Made by a program: the position numbers and the translations under genes. From NCBI RefSeq assembly GCF_900010725.2, contig NZ_LR734878.1, positions 238,634 through 302,633 on the forward strand: a stretch of 64,000 nt of DNA, written 5' to 3'. The notes under the pieces were generated by a model. It did not search any database. It saw only the letters and a program-made list of their open reading frames with translations, and had not been told where the DNA came from. This DNA comes from Planktothrix serta PCC 8927 (lineage in GTDB: Bacteria; Cyanobacteriota; Cyanobacteriia; Cyanobacteriales; Microcoleaceae). Below are positions 26,671-35,747 of this stretch, one piece after another (positions within the stretch are counted from its first letter, which is position 1; each line of letters opens with the position of its first letter).

Positions 26671-29598
26671 TTAGGTTTTACCCTCAACTATTTTAATTTC
26701 TTCTTCTGTTAATCCATACAATTCATAAACCAGTTGATCGATTTGTTGTTCTAATATTGTTGTATCTGTATTGGGGTTTGATTGTTTGGCGGTGAGAATT
26801 TTGTTAACTAATTTTTCTATCTCATCCGTTTGTTTAAAAGTTGGTTCAGGAATTCTTAATTGTCTTATATCGTTCAGAGTTATTTGTGTAAAATCATCCT
26901 TTTTTGCTGATGTTGAACCTTTAGTTTGTATAAATGAAATAAGTTTTGAGTTAATAATAGCCAATAAATATCTAGCAGAAAATCTCTTATTATTAGGTTT
27001 AAAAATATAGACATCTTTTTTTGTCACAAATCGCTGTTCAGTCAAGGTTGCCATTATTCTAAACTGCCTATTTATAATTCTTCTAATTAATATTCTTTCA
27101 CCTGTAAAAGAATCAAATGAAGATGGTTTTTCTTTGATATTTTCGCCATAGTTAACATATTGAAAATTCTCACTATCTATAAAGTATCTATCTATTTTTC
27201 CGACGAAAATAGTTTCATATTTCTCTGTTAATTTAGTTGTGGAATAATCTTCTTGATTTGCTAAAATTCCTCTGGTAGAATTTGTAATATCCTCAAGTTT
27301 AATATTAAATATATTTAGCTTATTAGTCAGTGATCTTGATATTGAATTAAAAATTATTTTTAAGCTGTCAGTATTAGCCCATTCATTTTTATGAAGTCTG
27401 ATATAATTTAAAGAATTAAGTATATTATAATCTATCTTTTCCCTTGTCCCAAATTCATATATATATGAAATCCTCTCATTTATATTTTTAGAAAATATAT
27501 AAATTCCTGTATCAACATACGCATCCGAAAATATGTTATAGGGTAAAATTACACCTAAATTAAGATGGAGATTTTGAAGAATCAGACTTCTTGTTGAATA
27601 ATATTTCTCGCTTGTTAACCAGAATATTGGTATAATCAATGCTAAAAAACCTGATTTTTTAGCAACTCTTATTCCCTGATCTATAAAAATTGTATAAATG
27701 TCATCTATTCCAGAGTATTGATTTGAAAAAAGTGCTTTTTCACTCGAATTAAATTTAACTCCATAAGGCGGATTTCCAATCACAACATCAAAACCAATAA
27801 ACTTTCCTGTATCATCCAAAATTTCAGGAAACTCAAACCGCCATTCAAACGCATGATCATAAATTTTACCGCTTTCAATTTCCTCAATTTCCACCCTTAA
27901 CTTATCAATCTCATTATTCAACTTAATAACTTTCTTCTCCCGTACTTTCTGTTCCGCTTTAGTTTCCTCAAACAGCAAAAGTTGATTCTCTAAATTATAA
28001 ACTTCTCCCTCTAACTGTCTTAACTTCGTTTTCTTGGGGTCAACTCCTTGAAGTGTAGTTTTAAAATTACCTTTAATGGTATTTATTAACTTTTCCATCT
28101 CTCGCTTTTGCTGTTTATTTTCAGCATGGCGATAGGTTTGAACAGCATTTTGATAGGTTTCAATATCAATTTTATTTTTCTTTAACGCGGGTTTTAAATC
28201 CGCATCCAAAGGAAAACGACTAATTAAAGAGTTACCGCATTTAATATTAATATCAATATTCGGTAGGGTTTCCAGTTCGCTGTAATTACTATCCGCTTGA
28301 TAATAGGCATTTTTTAACAATTCTATCCATAAGCGTAACCGACAGATTTTAACCGAGTTCGGGTTAATATCCACCCCAAATAAACAATTTTCGATAATCG
28401 TTTGCTTTTCATGAAATAAGGTTTCTTGGATGCGTTGACTTTCTGGGTTTTGTGGCGTATAGCTAAAAGGTTTATTATCTTCATCGGTGATAATTAATTC
28501 ATCATTTTCTACAATAATTTGATATTCTTTTAATCGTTTTCCAGTTTGATCCTGTAAAATTTTCAGATCATTTTTAATCGCAATAATTTCATTTAATGCT
28601 GAAACTAAAAAATGTCCCGACCCCACCGCCGGATCACAAATTTTCAAACGATTAATAATTTGATTTGCTTCGGTTCTATCTTCTATTTTATCATATAAAT
28701 CATCAAGAGTTTGACAATTCCAACCTTTAATATCATTAAATTTCTGGACAACTGCTTTCCTCAGAGTTTCTCGACACATATACATGGTAATAAAACCAGG
28801 GGTAAAATATGACCCGTCTTTATAACCATTAATTTTCTCGAAAATTAGTCCTAAAACCGAAGCATTAATTAAGGTTTTCTGATCTTCTTGAATTCCTTCT
28901 AAACCTTCGCTACTAAAATCATAAGCGTCCAGAAACTCAAACAAATATTGTAGAGTATTGAGTTCTCCCGTGCGTTTGTTTCCGTTATCATCTTTTAAAA
29001 CAGTTGTTGATAAAATGGGGAGTTTGTCTTCTCTCAGGTTACTTATCACAATAGTTTGATGTTCTAATTCTGTGGGTTCAAATAGGGAACTATTCAGATA
29101 GGGAACATGAGCAAAAATCTTTTGTACATCTGAGTTACGTTCACTAGATTTAACCGCCAATATCTGAAAAAATAAACGATCTAAATCATCAAAATTATGG
29201 ATTTTATCTAAATTTAGAAAAGCAAAATTTTTGTTCCCTTTATGGTAAGTTATTAATTGAGATTCTAATAATTTTAAAAATAAAATTCTGTTGATCCAAG
29301 TAATTGCTAACTCTAAAGCAATATTAAAAAGCTGTTCTTGTTCAGTTTCTCCAAATTGTTCGGGTTTTTCCAGTCGGGAAATTTTATCTAAACTATTCAG
29401 TTGTAAAATAGCATTTTCTAGGAGTGAACCGGAATTTTGTTGTCCTTCAGGTTGACGTTTGATCAGCTTTTTATTCTTTTCTTTCGTTTCGGTTAAACCA
29501 ATAATATGCAGTAATTCACTATAAAAACTTTTATTGAGAGTATTGCTATCATTATTTAAGGCTTCTCTAGGTTGTCTTTGTTTATTTTTCATAGTCAA
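26671..29598 (-). CDS. type IIG-like (Eco57I-type) DNA methyltransferase, apparently without nuclease domain
   Basis: 975 residues. N6-adenine methylase motif I DPAVGSGHF (322-330), the ENCLFGVDINPNSVKICRLRLWIELL segment after it, catalytic NPPY (609-612), a coiled-coil region (about 480-590), and a C-terminal specificity domain (about 750-960). I recall relatives of about 1200 residues with an N-terminal PD-(D/E)XK nuclease; here residues 1-15 (QPREALN) look like their extreme N-terminus, followed directly by NDSNTLNKSFYSELL, which in them lies about 230 residues later. That suggests an in-frame loss of the nuclease. It lies tail to tail with the orphan hicB, and head to head with DUF262. 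Confidence 0.87.
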   Translation of the reverse strand: MTMKNKQRQPREALNNDSNTLNKSFYSELLHIIGLTETKEKNKKLIKRQPEGQQNSGSLLENAILQLNSLDKISRLEKPEQFGETEQEQLFNIALELAITWINRILFLKLLESQLITYHKGNKNFAFLNLDKIHNFDDLDRLFFQILAVKSSERNSDVQKIFAHVPYLNSSLFEPTELEHQTIVISNLREDKLPILSTTVLKDDNGNKRTGELNTLQYLFEFLDAYDFSSEGLEGIQEDQKTLINASVLGLIFEKINGYKDGSYFTPGFITMYMCRETLRKAVVQKFNDIKGWNCQTLDDLYDKIEDRTEANQIINRLKICDPAVGSGHFLVSALNEIIAIKNDLKILQDQTGKRLKEYQIIVENDELIITDEDNKPFSYTPQNPESQRIQETLFHEKQTIIENCLFGVDINPNSVKICRLRLWIELLKNAYYQADSNYSELETLPNIDINIKCGNSLISRFPLDADLKPALKKNKIDIETYQNAVQTYRHAENKQQKREMEKLINTIKGNFKTTLQGVDPKKTKLRQLEGEVYNLENQLLLFEETKAEQKVREKKVIKLNNEIDKLRVEIEEIESGKIYDHAFEWRFEFPEILDDTGKFIGFDVVIGNPPYGVKFNSSEKALFSNQYSGIDDIYTIFIDQGIRVAKKSGFLALIIPIFWLTSEKYYSTRSLILQNLHLNLGVILPYNIFSDAYVDTGIYIFSKNINERISYIYEFGTREKIDYNILNSLNYIRLHKNEWANTDSLKIIFNSISRSLTNKLNIFNIKLEDITNSTRGILANQEDYSTTKLTEKYETIFVGKIDRYFIDSENFQYVNYGENIKEKPSSFDSFTGERILIRRIINRQFRIMATLTEQRFVTKKDVYIFKPNNKRFSARYLLAIINSKLISFIQTKGSTSAKKDDFTQITLNDIRQLRIPEPTFKQTDEIEKLVNKILTAKQSNPNTDTTILEQQIDQLVYELYGLTEEEIKIVEGKT

Positions 29599-29685
29599 AA
29601 CCTCAAGAATAAAATGCTTTCCTCGAACTTAGTGCGAGCAAGGATGCTCGCTAATTTGAGTATACAAGCTGTTATTATAAAAGCT

Positions 29686-29791
29686 TATATACTCAAGCCT
29701 TCTGATCTTGCAGTTTGCCATTTCAGCTTAGGAATGCTAGAATAGCTCATAATGCTGACGGAGAATTGAGACAATGCTATTTGCGCCCGTT
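29686..29791 (+). repeat. 106-bp direct repeat, copy 2
   Basis: See copy 1 at 25711-25816; 94% identical, same orientation. This copy carries the promoter, leader and first codons of the DUF262 gene and is taken as the parent. Confidence 0.93.
29715..29743 (+). promoter_or_regulatory. sigma70-type promoter of the DUF262 gene (copy 2)
   Basis: TTGCCA (29715-29720), 17-base spacer, TAGAAT (29738-29743), 30 bases before the ATG at 29774. Confidence 0.6.
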
Positions 29792-30943
29792 GAAGAAAAA
29801 ATGTGGGAGAAATCTTCCTCAAAACGTCAAAAAAAAATGTCTGATGGAGAAATTAATGATAAATACTCCTCACAAGAAAACCGAATTCTAACTGAAATTA
29901 ATCGGGAAAAACTCCCTAGCTTTGCTGAGGCTTTAAAAAAAAACGGATATATGAATGTACAACCCGTTTATCAAAGAAGACCTCGATGGGATGCCAAAAT
30001 GAAGTCACGATTAATTGAGTCATTCCTAATTAATATTCCTGTTCCGCCCATTATTCTGTTTGAAATAGATTATAATTCTTATGAAGTCATGGATGGTCAA
30101 CAGAGAATTACAGCAATTAGAGAGTTCTATGAAAACAAACTCAAACTAACGGGACTCGAACTTTGGCCAGAAATCAATGGACGTACTTATGAGCAACTTC
30201 CAATTAAAGTTAAAGCAGGAATTGATCGTCGATCTATTTCATCTATTGTTATTATTGCAGAATCAACTTCTGATCCTGAAACAGCTTTGTTCCTCAAACA
30301 GAAAAGTTTTGAACGTTTTAATACCGGAGGCGTAGATTTAAGTCAGCAGGAAGTACGGAATTGTTTGTATCATGGGAAGTTTAATTCATTATTATTGGAA
30401 TTATCTCGTGATCCTATTTTTACTCAATCTTGGGGAATTCCTACAGATGAAAATGCTGATTTATTAAACAATAATCTTTATAAAAAAATGGAGGATGCAG
30501 AATTAGTGCTTCGTTTCTTTGCCTTGAGGAATGTAGATCATTTTCAACGAGGAATGGAAGGATTTCTTGATCTTTATATGATCAAAAGTTCAAATTTTTC
30601 TGATCAGGATATTTTAATCCTGAAGGATGTATTTTTAAAAACAATTAGTCTAGCTTACGAAATTTATAACGATAATTTATTCAAACCCTTCGATCCAAAA
30701 TCTATGACTTGGAAGAAAGATTCCTATAAAGCTTATTATGATGCGGTCATGGTTGGATTTAATCGACATTTGGATGAAAGAGAAATTTTAATCCATAAAA
30801 AAACAAGAATTATTGAAGAAACCCAAAAACTCTTTAAAAGGGAAGAATCACGTCTTTTAACAGGCGGTGGAAAAAGTAAAGCAGAAATTCAACAGCGAAT
30901 CCAAATCTTTGATGATATGCTATCGCAGGTTATTGGAGAATAG
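29774..30943 (+). CDS. DUF262 (ParB-like nuclease fold) protein
   Basis: 389 residues. The N-terminal half is a DUF262/GmrS-N domain: YQRRPRWD at 66-73, then the YEVMDGQQRITAI motif (DGQQR at 107-111), characteristic of the ParB/Srx fold with NTPase or nuclease activity in defence proteins such as GmrSD and BrxU. It lacks the C-terminal DUF1524 HNH nuclease of GmrSD; the C-terminal half has no recognised motif. It starts in the 106-bp repeat, and ATG 29774 fits the promoter. It is 6 bases from the HEPN gene, so the two form one operon. Confidence 0.9.
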   Translation: MLFAPVEEKMWEKSSSKRQKKMSDGEINDKYSSQENRILTEINREKLPSFAEALKKNGYMNVQPVYQRRPRWDAKMKSRLIESFLINIPVPPIILFEIDYNSYEVMDGQQRITAIREFYENKLKLTGLELWPEINGRTYEQLPIKVKAGIDRRSISSIVIIAESTSDPETALFLKQKSFERFNTGGVDLSQQEVRNCLYHGKFNSLLLELSRDPIFTQSWGIPTDENADLLNNNLYKKMEDAELVLRFFALRNVDHFQRGMEGFLDLYMIKSSNFSDQDILILKDVFLKTISLAYEIYNDNLFKPFDPKSMTWKKDSYKAYYDAVMVGFNRHLDEREILIHKKTRIIEETQKLFKREESRLLTGGGKSKAEIQQRIQIFDDMLSQVIGE

Positions 30944-30949
30944 CTGGCA

Positions 30950-32014
30950 ATGTTTGAGAATCTTTTAGAGACATCCAGTATAAAAATTGCAACTGTTCGT
31001 GCAATGCTCCAGACTAATGATAGACTTAGGGCAATTGTTTTTGGAAAACATAGTTTAAATAAAGATCCATTGCAGGAAAACAATGATTTTCTGAAATTGG
31101 CTCAAGAATTTCCTAGAGAAATTGAATGGAAAATCTATGACCACTGTGCTACTGTAATGCGATTATACGCCATTTATGAAAGATTTGTTGAAGATTTAAT
31201 CTCCGAATGGTTACAACTTTTACCTGAGTTAATTTCCAGTTATTCCGATTTAGGTGAAACAATTCAAAATACCCATCGAGAGGGAATAGGACGATTATTA
31301 ACATACCCGAAAAAGATACGATTTGAAGATCCTGAAAACCAAAATCTATCTATTTATTATAAAAAAGTGGTTCAAGGGTTTTTGGCTGCCATTAGTGACC
31401 ATGAAAAATACGAGTTACTTCCTGAAATTTTTATATTCCATGAACAAAATTTAAGAAAAGATGCGTTAGTGGAATTATTGACCAAAGCTGGAATTGAAAA
31501 GGCTTGGGAATGGATTATTGACCATCGAAAGATCAAATATTTTATAGAGCAAGTCCGAGGAAATCAAAATACCGCCGAAGCAGAACTTAAACAATTTATT
31601 CACTATCGTAATAAAGCAGCACATGGATCAATTAATGAAACTTTGGGAATTCAAGAATTGCTATATTTAGCAGATTTTGTTGAAGCATTATGTCAATCTT
31701 TAGCTGAATTAGTAACTTATCAAATCCTTTTAAAAAAAGTATCAATTGGACAAGCTCAAAACGTTGGACGGGTTACAGAATGGTTTAAAAAGCCAAAAGC
31801 AGCCGTCGTAAAAGTAGAGAATATCACTTTATCTGTAGGAGATAAGTTATTTCTAGTGAATGAAGAATCATCTTATTGTTCTTTAGCTGAAATTGAGAGT
31901 ATTGAAATACATGATCGATCGGAAAATCAAGTTGAAATATCTTCTCTTACGGAAGTGGGATTAAAGTTTAATATTGATGCTCGAAAAGGATTTAGCCTTT
32001 ATGTGATCAATTAA
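30950..32014 (+). CDS. HEPN-domain protein (MAE_28990/MAE_18760-like)
   Basis: 354 residues, helical. It has the HEPN RNase motif R-x4-H: HYRNKAAHGS, Arg220 to His225, in a helical domain (about 50-260) that starts with YDHCATVMRLYAIYERFVEDL. The C-terminal about 80 residues form a beta-rich part (about 270-350) of unknown role. HEPN proteins with this motif cleave RNA. It is co-transcribed with DUF262 (6-base gap), and its 3' end overlaps a degraded ABC-transporter fragment on the other strand. The named subfamily is from memory. Confidence 0.82.
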   Translation: MFENLLETSSIKIATVRAMLQTNDRLRAIVFGKHSLNKDPLQENNDFLKLAQEFPREIEWKIYDHCATVMRLYAIYERFVEDLISEWLQLLPELISSYSDLGETIQNTHREGIGRLLTYPKKIRFEDPENQNLSIYYKKVVQGFLAAISDHEKYELLPEIFIFHEQNLRKDALVELLTKAGIEKAWEWIIDHRKIKYFIEQVRGNQNTAEAELKQFIHYRNKAAHGSINETLGIQELLYLADFVEALCQSLAELVTYQILLKKVSIGQAQNVGRVTEWFKKPKAAVVKVENITLSVGDKLFLVNEESSYCSLAEIESIEIHDRSENQVEISSLTEVGLKFNIDARKGFSLYVIN

Positions 32015-32158
32015 AGTTACTACGTCTAATTGTTCCTGAACGAATAGAAGCAATTAATTGACGAGTAGTATAGGCTTGTTTCGGATGGCGGTAAATTTCC
32101 TCTGCGGTTCCGATTTCTTCGATTTTTCCTTGATTCATGACAATAATGCGATCACCCC
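32007..32158 (-). pseudogene. C-terminal fragment of an ABC transporter ATP-binding protein
   Basis: On the minus strand this reads DRIIVMNQGKIEEIGTAEEI, then a short YRHPKQAYT and LIASI stretch. It is the tail of an oligopeptide/nickel-type ABC ATPase (OppD/OppF class). The rest of the gene is missing. It sits at the edge of the DUF262/HEPN island and overlaps the HEPN stop by 8 bases. A scar of an older gene order. Confidence 0.75.
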
Positions 32159-32254
32159 TACCCAAACCTCAAGGGATTTACTAGGCTAAATATCAAGGTT
32201 ATATCAACTAATTTCCGATCAGTAATTATCCTGAAGTTGAATTCAAGTTATTAG

Positions 32255-32455
32255 CTTGTCAGAGGTGCTGACCTTAATAGGGAATTAAGATCTCTCCTAA
32301 ATGATCCAGATTTTTCATTTCAATGGTTAATAGTTAAAGACTGGTCAGAAACAAGCCGTTATCAAACATATAACCAAGAAAAAGCTCACCTGATTTACTC
32401 AGCAATTACCGATCCCAATCACGGAGTTTTACAATGGCTACAGCAACATTGGTAA
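32255..32455 (+). pseudogene. conserved-looking 66-codon ORF lacking a start
   Basis: An open frame from just after a TAG at 32252 that encodes RGADLNRELRSLLNDPDFSF, then LIVKDWSE ... ITDPNHGVLQWLQQHW and stops at 32455. It overlaps the start of the next gene by 22 bases, as natural operons do. No ATG, GTG or TTG is near the 5' end, so it is probably the 3' part of a truncated gene. Confidence 0.5.
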
Positions 32456-32859
32456 GTCAAGAGATAGAAGAAGGTCAAAGATTAATAGATGCTCTCAATA
32501 CCGCAGGTTTATCAGTTCATTCGGCTTTGTGGCTGTATGCGTCAGAACCGGAAATATGGCACTTGACACTTGCTTTACCTGTGTATGATGATGTAGGGTC
32601 ACTTAAAACTTATGAGCAGATCTTATCCGTTTTTCGCCAAGTTAAACCAGAATTAAAAATTGATTGGACAGGAATTGTAGCTGTTAGCCCCAAAGATGAA
32701 TTAATTCAGGGTTTAAGTCAAGATCAACAACATTGGAATATCGACTTATCAGGAAGACGCATGACCAATAGTAGGGTTAATAGAATATTGATTGAAGATG
32801 CTTATATTTACCAAATTGGCGTGAATTTACAACTCGGAATTTTACCTGAAGAAAAATAG
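32434..32859 (+). CDS. hypothetical protein, 141 aa
   Basis: No family recognised. Starts in the ORF that ends at 32455, hinting that it was the second gene of a two-gene unit. It has a hydrophilic start, then LSVHSALWLYASEPEIWHLTLALPVYDD and a long WTGIVAVSPKDELIQGL part. No motifs identify a function; it is soluble. Confidence 0.65.
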   Translation: MATATLVSQEIEEGQRLIDALNTAGLSVHSALWLYASEPEIWHLTLALPVYDDVGSLKTYEQILSVFRQVKPELKIDWTGIVAVSPKDELIQGLSQDQQHWNIDLSGRRMTNSRVNRILIEDAYIYQIGVNLQLGILPEEK

Positions 32860-32953
32860 AAGGTTCCCAATATTTACTTTGAAATGACCGGACAACCAAC
32901 AATCGACAACCAACAACCCTTAAAATAATATTTTGCTGTGATTTTTTTGGAGT

Positions 32954-33721
32954 ATGGCTGGACATAGTAAGTGGGCGAATATTAAACGCCAAAAGGCGAG
33001 AGTGGATGCAGTCAAAGGTAAAGTGTTCACGAGACTTTCGCGTGAGATTATCGTGGCTGCGCGTCAAGGGGCTGACCCGACGGGAAACTTTCAACTGCGA
33101 ACTGCTATTGACAAAGCAAAAGCGGCGGGAATTCCCAATGATAATATTGAACGGGCGATCGCTAAAGGTTCGGGTAAACTAGGAGCAGGAGCGTCTGAGT
33201 TAGAATCCATTCGTTATGAAGGGTATGGGGTTGGAGGTGTAGCGATTTTAATTGAAGGACTCACCGATAATCGAAATCGCACGGCGGCGGATTTACGAGT
33301 TGCGTTTAGTAAAAATGGCGGTAACTTGGGAGAAACCGGGTGTGTGAGTTGGATGTTTGATCAAAAAGGCGTTGTCACCTTAGCAGGGCCAATTGATGAA
33401 GAAAAACTCCTAGAAGCTTTAGTAGAAGGGGAAGCTGAATCCTATGAATTAACGCCTGTTAATGATACTGATGGGGCGGAAGTTTCTACAACCATCACGA
33501 ATTTAGAACATTTAACCCAAGTGTTAAAAGAACAGGGATTTAACATTGTGGAAGCTGAATGGCGTTGGATTCCGAATAATACAATTGAAGTTGATGAAAT
33601 TGAAAAAGCCAGATCATTAATGAAATTAATGAATGCGTTAGATGATTTGGATGATGTACAGAATGTGACGGCAAATTTTGAACTGTCTGATGTTTGTTAT
33701 CAAGTGCTTTATAACGAATGA
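32954..33721 (+). CDS. yebC: YebC/PmpR-family protein
   Basis: 255 residues. Family signature at the start [23 protein letters not shown], then [18 protein letters not shown] and the middle and C-terminal domains ([23 protein letters not shown]). YebC proteins act as DNA-binding regulators and, in recent work, as factors that help ribosomes through proline stretches. The stop overlaps the start of the next gene by 4 bases (ATGA), so they are one operon. Confidence 0.96.
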   Translation: MAGHSKWANIKRQKARVDAVKGKVFTRLSREIIVAARQGADPTGNFQLRTAIDKAKAAGIPNDNIERAIAKGSGKLGAGASELESIRYEGYGVGGVAILIEGLTDNRNRTAADLRVAFSKNGGNLGETGCVSWMFDQKGVVTLAGPIDEEKLLEALVEGEAESYELTPVNDTDGAEVSTTITNLEHLTQVLKEQGFNIVEAEWRWIPNNTIEVDEIEKARSLMKLMNALDDLDDVQNVTANFELSDVCYQVLYNE

Positions 33722-34770
33722 AATCCTTCACTTCCCTGGTGGTGGTTTTAGTTTGGGTTTTTCCCTTTGCTGCTAAGACTTTGGCAAATCCAATGACTGA
33801 TTCTCAAAATTTAGAACCCCCTTTAGTCCGTACTAATTTGGGTTCAAATACTACAATGTTATTAAGTGTTTTTCCTCTAAATGCGATTGTGAAACTTCAG
33901 GGTTTGAATTTACCGCCTCCAAAAACCATCGGGCAAACTACAATTCCTCTGCAATTGTTAGAAGGAAGTCAAGTGTTTACCCTGCAACTTTCCATTGGCG
34001 GAAAATCCGGTAGCTTTTTATTAGATACCGGGGCATCTACAACGATGATTACCACCGCCCTCGCCCAACAGTTAGGTTTAAAAGGGGAACCGATTTCTAA
34101 TGAAGGATTAGACTATGCGGTGGCGGGGGATGATTGTCCGAATATGAATGCAATTTTGCATCATTTACCCCCGTTGGTGATTAATCAAGTTCGAGTGGAA
34201 GAATTGCAGGGTTTGGAATTTTCAACTTCTGTAATTCCAGAGGATTTATTTGGGGTTTTAGGAATGGATTTTTTAAGGAATTTTGATGTTAAATTAAATC
34301 CTCAAACCCGACAATTACAGTTACTTTCTCCCTCGGCGTTACCACCTGAATCTGTAGCAGAAGCTATCCCGTTAAAAAGTCGTTTAGGGGTGATGTTAAC
34401 GACTATTTATATTAATGGTAAAGGGCCGTTTACCTTTTTGTTAGATACGGGGGCGGATACAATTTTTATCTCGAAACAGTTAGCGAATCAACTACAATTG
34501 GATGTGGCAACTCGTCAAGAGATTCAAGTTCAGGGTTTTTGTGGTTTGGAAGATGCAGAACGTTCTCGGTTAGAAAAAGTTTCTGTTCAGGGTTATGATC
34601 AAAATAATTTAGAAGTGGTGATTTTATCGTCCCCAGTTTTAGATTTATTACAAATAGATGGGATTATCGGTCAAAGTTTCTTGAATCAATATCAACAATA
34701 TTGGCGATTTAATTCCCCTGCCCAATCTGGCGATTTTCAAGGCAGTTTGTTATTAGTTCCTCTTCAATAA
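33718..34770 (+). CDS. retropepsin-like aspartic protease, periplasmic
   Basis: 350 residues. A signal-peptide-like N-terminus (about 1-23, [16 protein letters not shown]) and two catalytic triads, [11 protein letters not shown] (near residue 102) and [11 protein letters not shown] (near residue 241), each in a retroviral-type half, so this single chain can make the full active site that viral proteases build as a dimer. ATGA overlap with yebC. Substrate unknown; role in periplasmic protein turnover inferred. Confidence 0.85.
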   Translation: MKSFTSLVVVLVWVFPFAAKTLANPMTDSQNLEPPLVRTNLGSNTTMLLSVFPLNAIVKLQGLNLPPPKTIGQTTIPLQLLEGSQVFTLQLSIGGKSGSFLLDTGASTTMITTALAQQLGLKGEPISNEGLDYAVAGDDCPNMNAILHHLPPLVINQVRVEELQGLEFSTSVIPEDLFGVLGMDFLRNFDVKLNPQTRQLQLLSPSALPPESVAEAIPLKSRLGVMLTTIYINGKGPFTFLLDTGADTIFISKQLANQLQLDVATRQEIQVQGFCGLEDAERSRLEKVSVQGYDQNNLEVVILSSPVLDLLQIDGIIGQSFLNQYQQYWRFNSPAQSGDFQGSLLLVPLQ

Positions 34771-34839
34771 TCTCTAACCATTCTCCCCCTATTAGGGTAG
34801 GAGAGACATTGAATTATTTTTTGATTTCTGTAACTTTAC

Positions 34840-34874
34840 TATAGCACTACGCATTAAAATGTTTGGCAATTCTA
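34840..34874 (+). repeat. dispersed TATAGCACTAC repeat
   Basis: tatagcactacgcattaaaa followed by tgtttggcaattcta; matches 36506-36540 at about 86% and, in complement, part of 59952-59976. Confidence 0.6.
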
Positions 34875-34902
34875 CATCCTAAAACTCTTTCAATGCTTAC
34901 TT

Positions 34903-35376
34903 TTATCTGTTCCCTAGCCCGATAAAATTTCCTTCGGGTAGAATTAACTGTAAGGGGTAAACTGCTCCCTCTGTTAACACCTCAGCAATAATGGGTTTTA
35001 CAAATTTAGTTCTTAAGGGTAATTGTTCTACTTCTGTTAAAGTAAACCATTTCGCGCCTAAACTTTCGTGATCCGGTTTAGTTTTCGGGGGAGTATTGCC
35101 TTCAGGACGGGCTAAAAAAAATACTCCGATGCGGGACTGTCCGGTGGGGTGGGGGAGATGCTGAATTCTCAAAATCCCTTCCAGGATAATCGGAATTCCT
35201 GCTTCTTCTAAAGTTTCTCGTTTTGCAGCCGCCACAAAGGTTTCCCCAGGTTCCACCCGTCCGCCGGGAAAATACCAGGGACGGTTGCCCATGACTTCCT
35301 GAATTAGCAAAAAGCGGTTGTCAGAACGCACAACAACCACAACAAATAATCTTGTTGAGATCGGATTACGAAACAT
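34903..35376 (-). CDS. NUDIX hydrolase
   Basis: 157 residues. The Nudix box is complete: GGRVEPGETFVAAAKRETLEEAGI fits Gx5Ex7REUxEExGU. It hydrolyses a nucleoside diphosphate linked to another group; the substrate (dGTP-type, ADP-ribose) is not clear. N-terminal LFVVVVVRSDNRFLLIQE strand is typical. Single gene, near tRNA-Gln. Confidence 0.93.
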   Translation of the reverse strand: MFRNPISTRLFVVVVVRSDNRFLLIQEVMGNRPWYFPGGRVEPGETFVAAAKRETLEEAGIPIILEGILRIQHLPHPTGQSRIGVFFLARPEGNTPPKTKPDHESLGAKWFTLTEVEQLPLRTKFVKPIIAEVLTEGAVYPLQLILPEGNFIGLGNR

Positions 35377-35566
35377 AAGCGCTAACAGCTTAACGTCAAT
35401 TTTCTTTATTCTGCCTCTTGTTAAGAATTAATTCAGAGAGAAGAAGAACTGAAAACCATAGATGTTAGGGGTTTTGGAGGATTATTCAAAAATGCTGAAA
35501 ATTTTTTGGCAAAAACCCTTGACAAATCCGGGGAGGATACTGCTAATATAAATAAGTGTGAAGCGA

Positions 35567-35638
35567 TGGGGCGTCGCCAAGCGGTAAGGCATCGGGTTTT
35601 GGTCCCGACATCCAGAGGTTCGAATCCTTTCGCCCCAG
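35567..35638 (+). tRNA. tRNA-Gln (UUG)
   Basis: 72 bases. Acceptor TGGGGCG (35567-35573) pairs with CGCCCCA (35631-35637), discriminator G 35638. The anticodon stem TCGGG/CCCGA holds loop TTTTGGT (anticodon TTG). T-arm GAGG-TTCGAAT-CCTT. CCA is not encoded. Confidence 0.96.
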
Positions 35639-35657
35639 TTGAAAGCATTATATGTCT

Positions 35658-35694
35658 AAAAAAACCTTAAACAAACCCTGTTTAAGGTTTTTTT
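35658..35694. terminator. bidirectional intrinsic terminator
   Basis: 16-base arms AAAAAAACCTTAAACA (35658-35673) and TGTTTAAGGTTTTTTT (35679-35694), loop aaccc. T-runs on both strands, so it can stop both tRNA-Gln and the convergent LRAT-like gene. Confidence 0.9.
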
Positions 35695-35747
35695 AATGGG
35701 TTCTTGTTCTGGACTGACTGCAAGGGCAGGGAGAATCTTGAATCAGA

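Noticed and set aside
29598-29773. Transposon ends at the 106-bp repeat
   Set aside because: Repeats are direct, contain a promoter and codons, and no transposase or terminal inverted repeats are seen.
35433-35648. 71-codon ORF over tRNA-Gln
   Set aside because: Explained by the tRNA; the frame shows no protein features.
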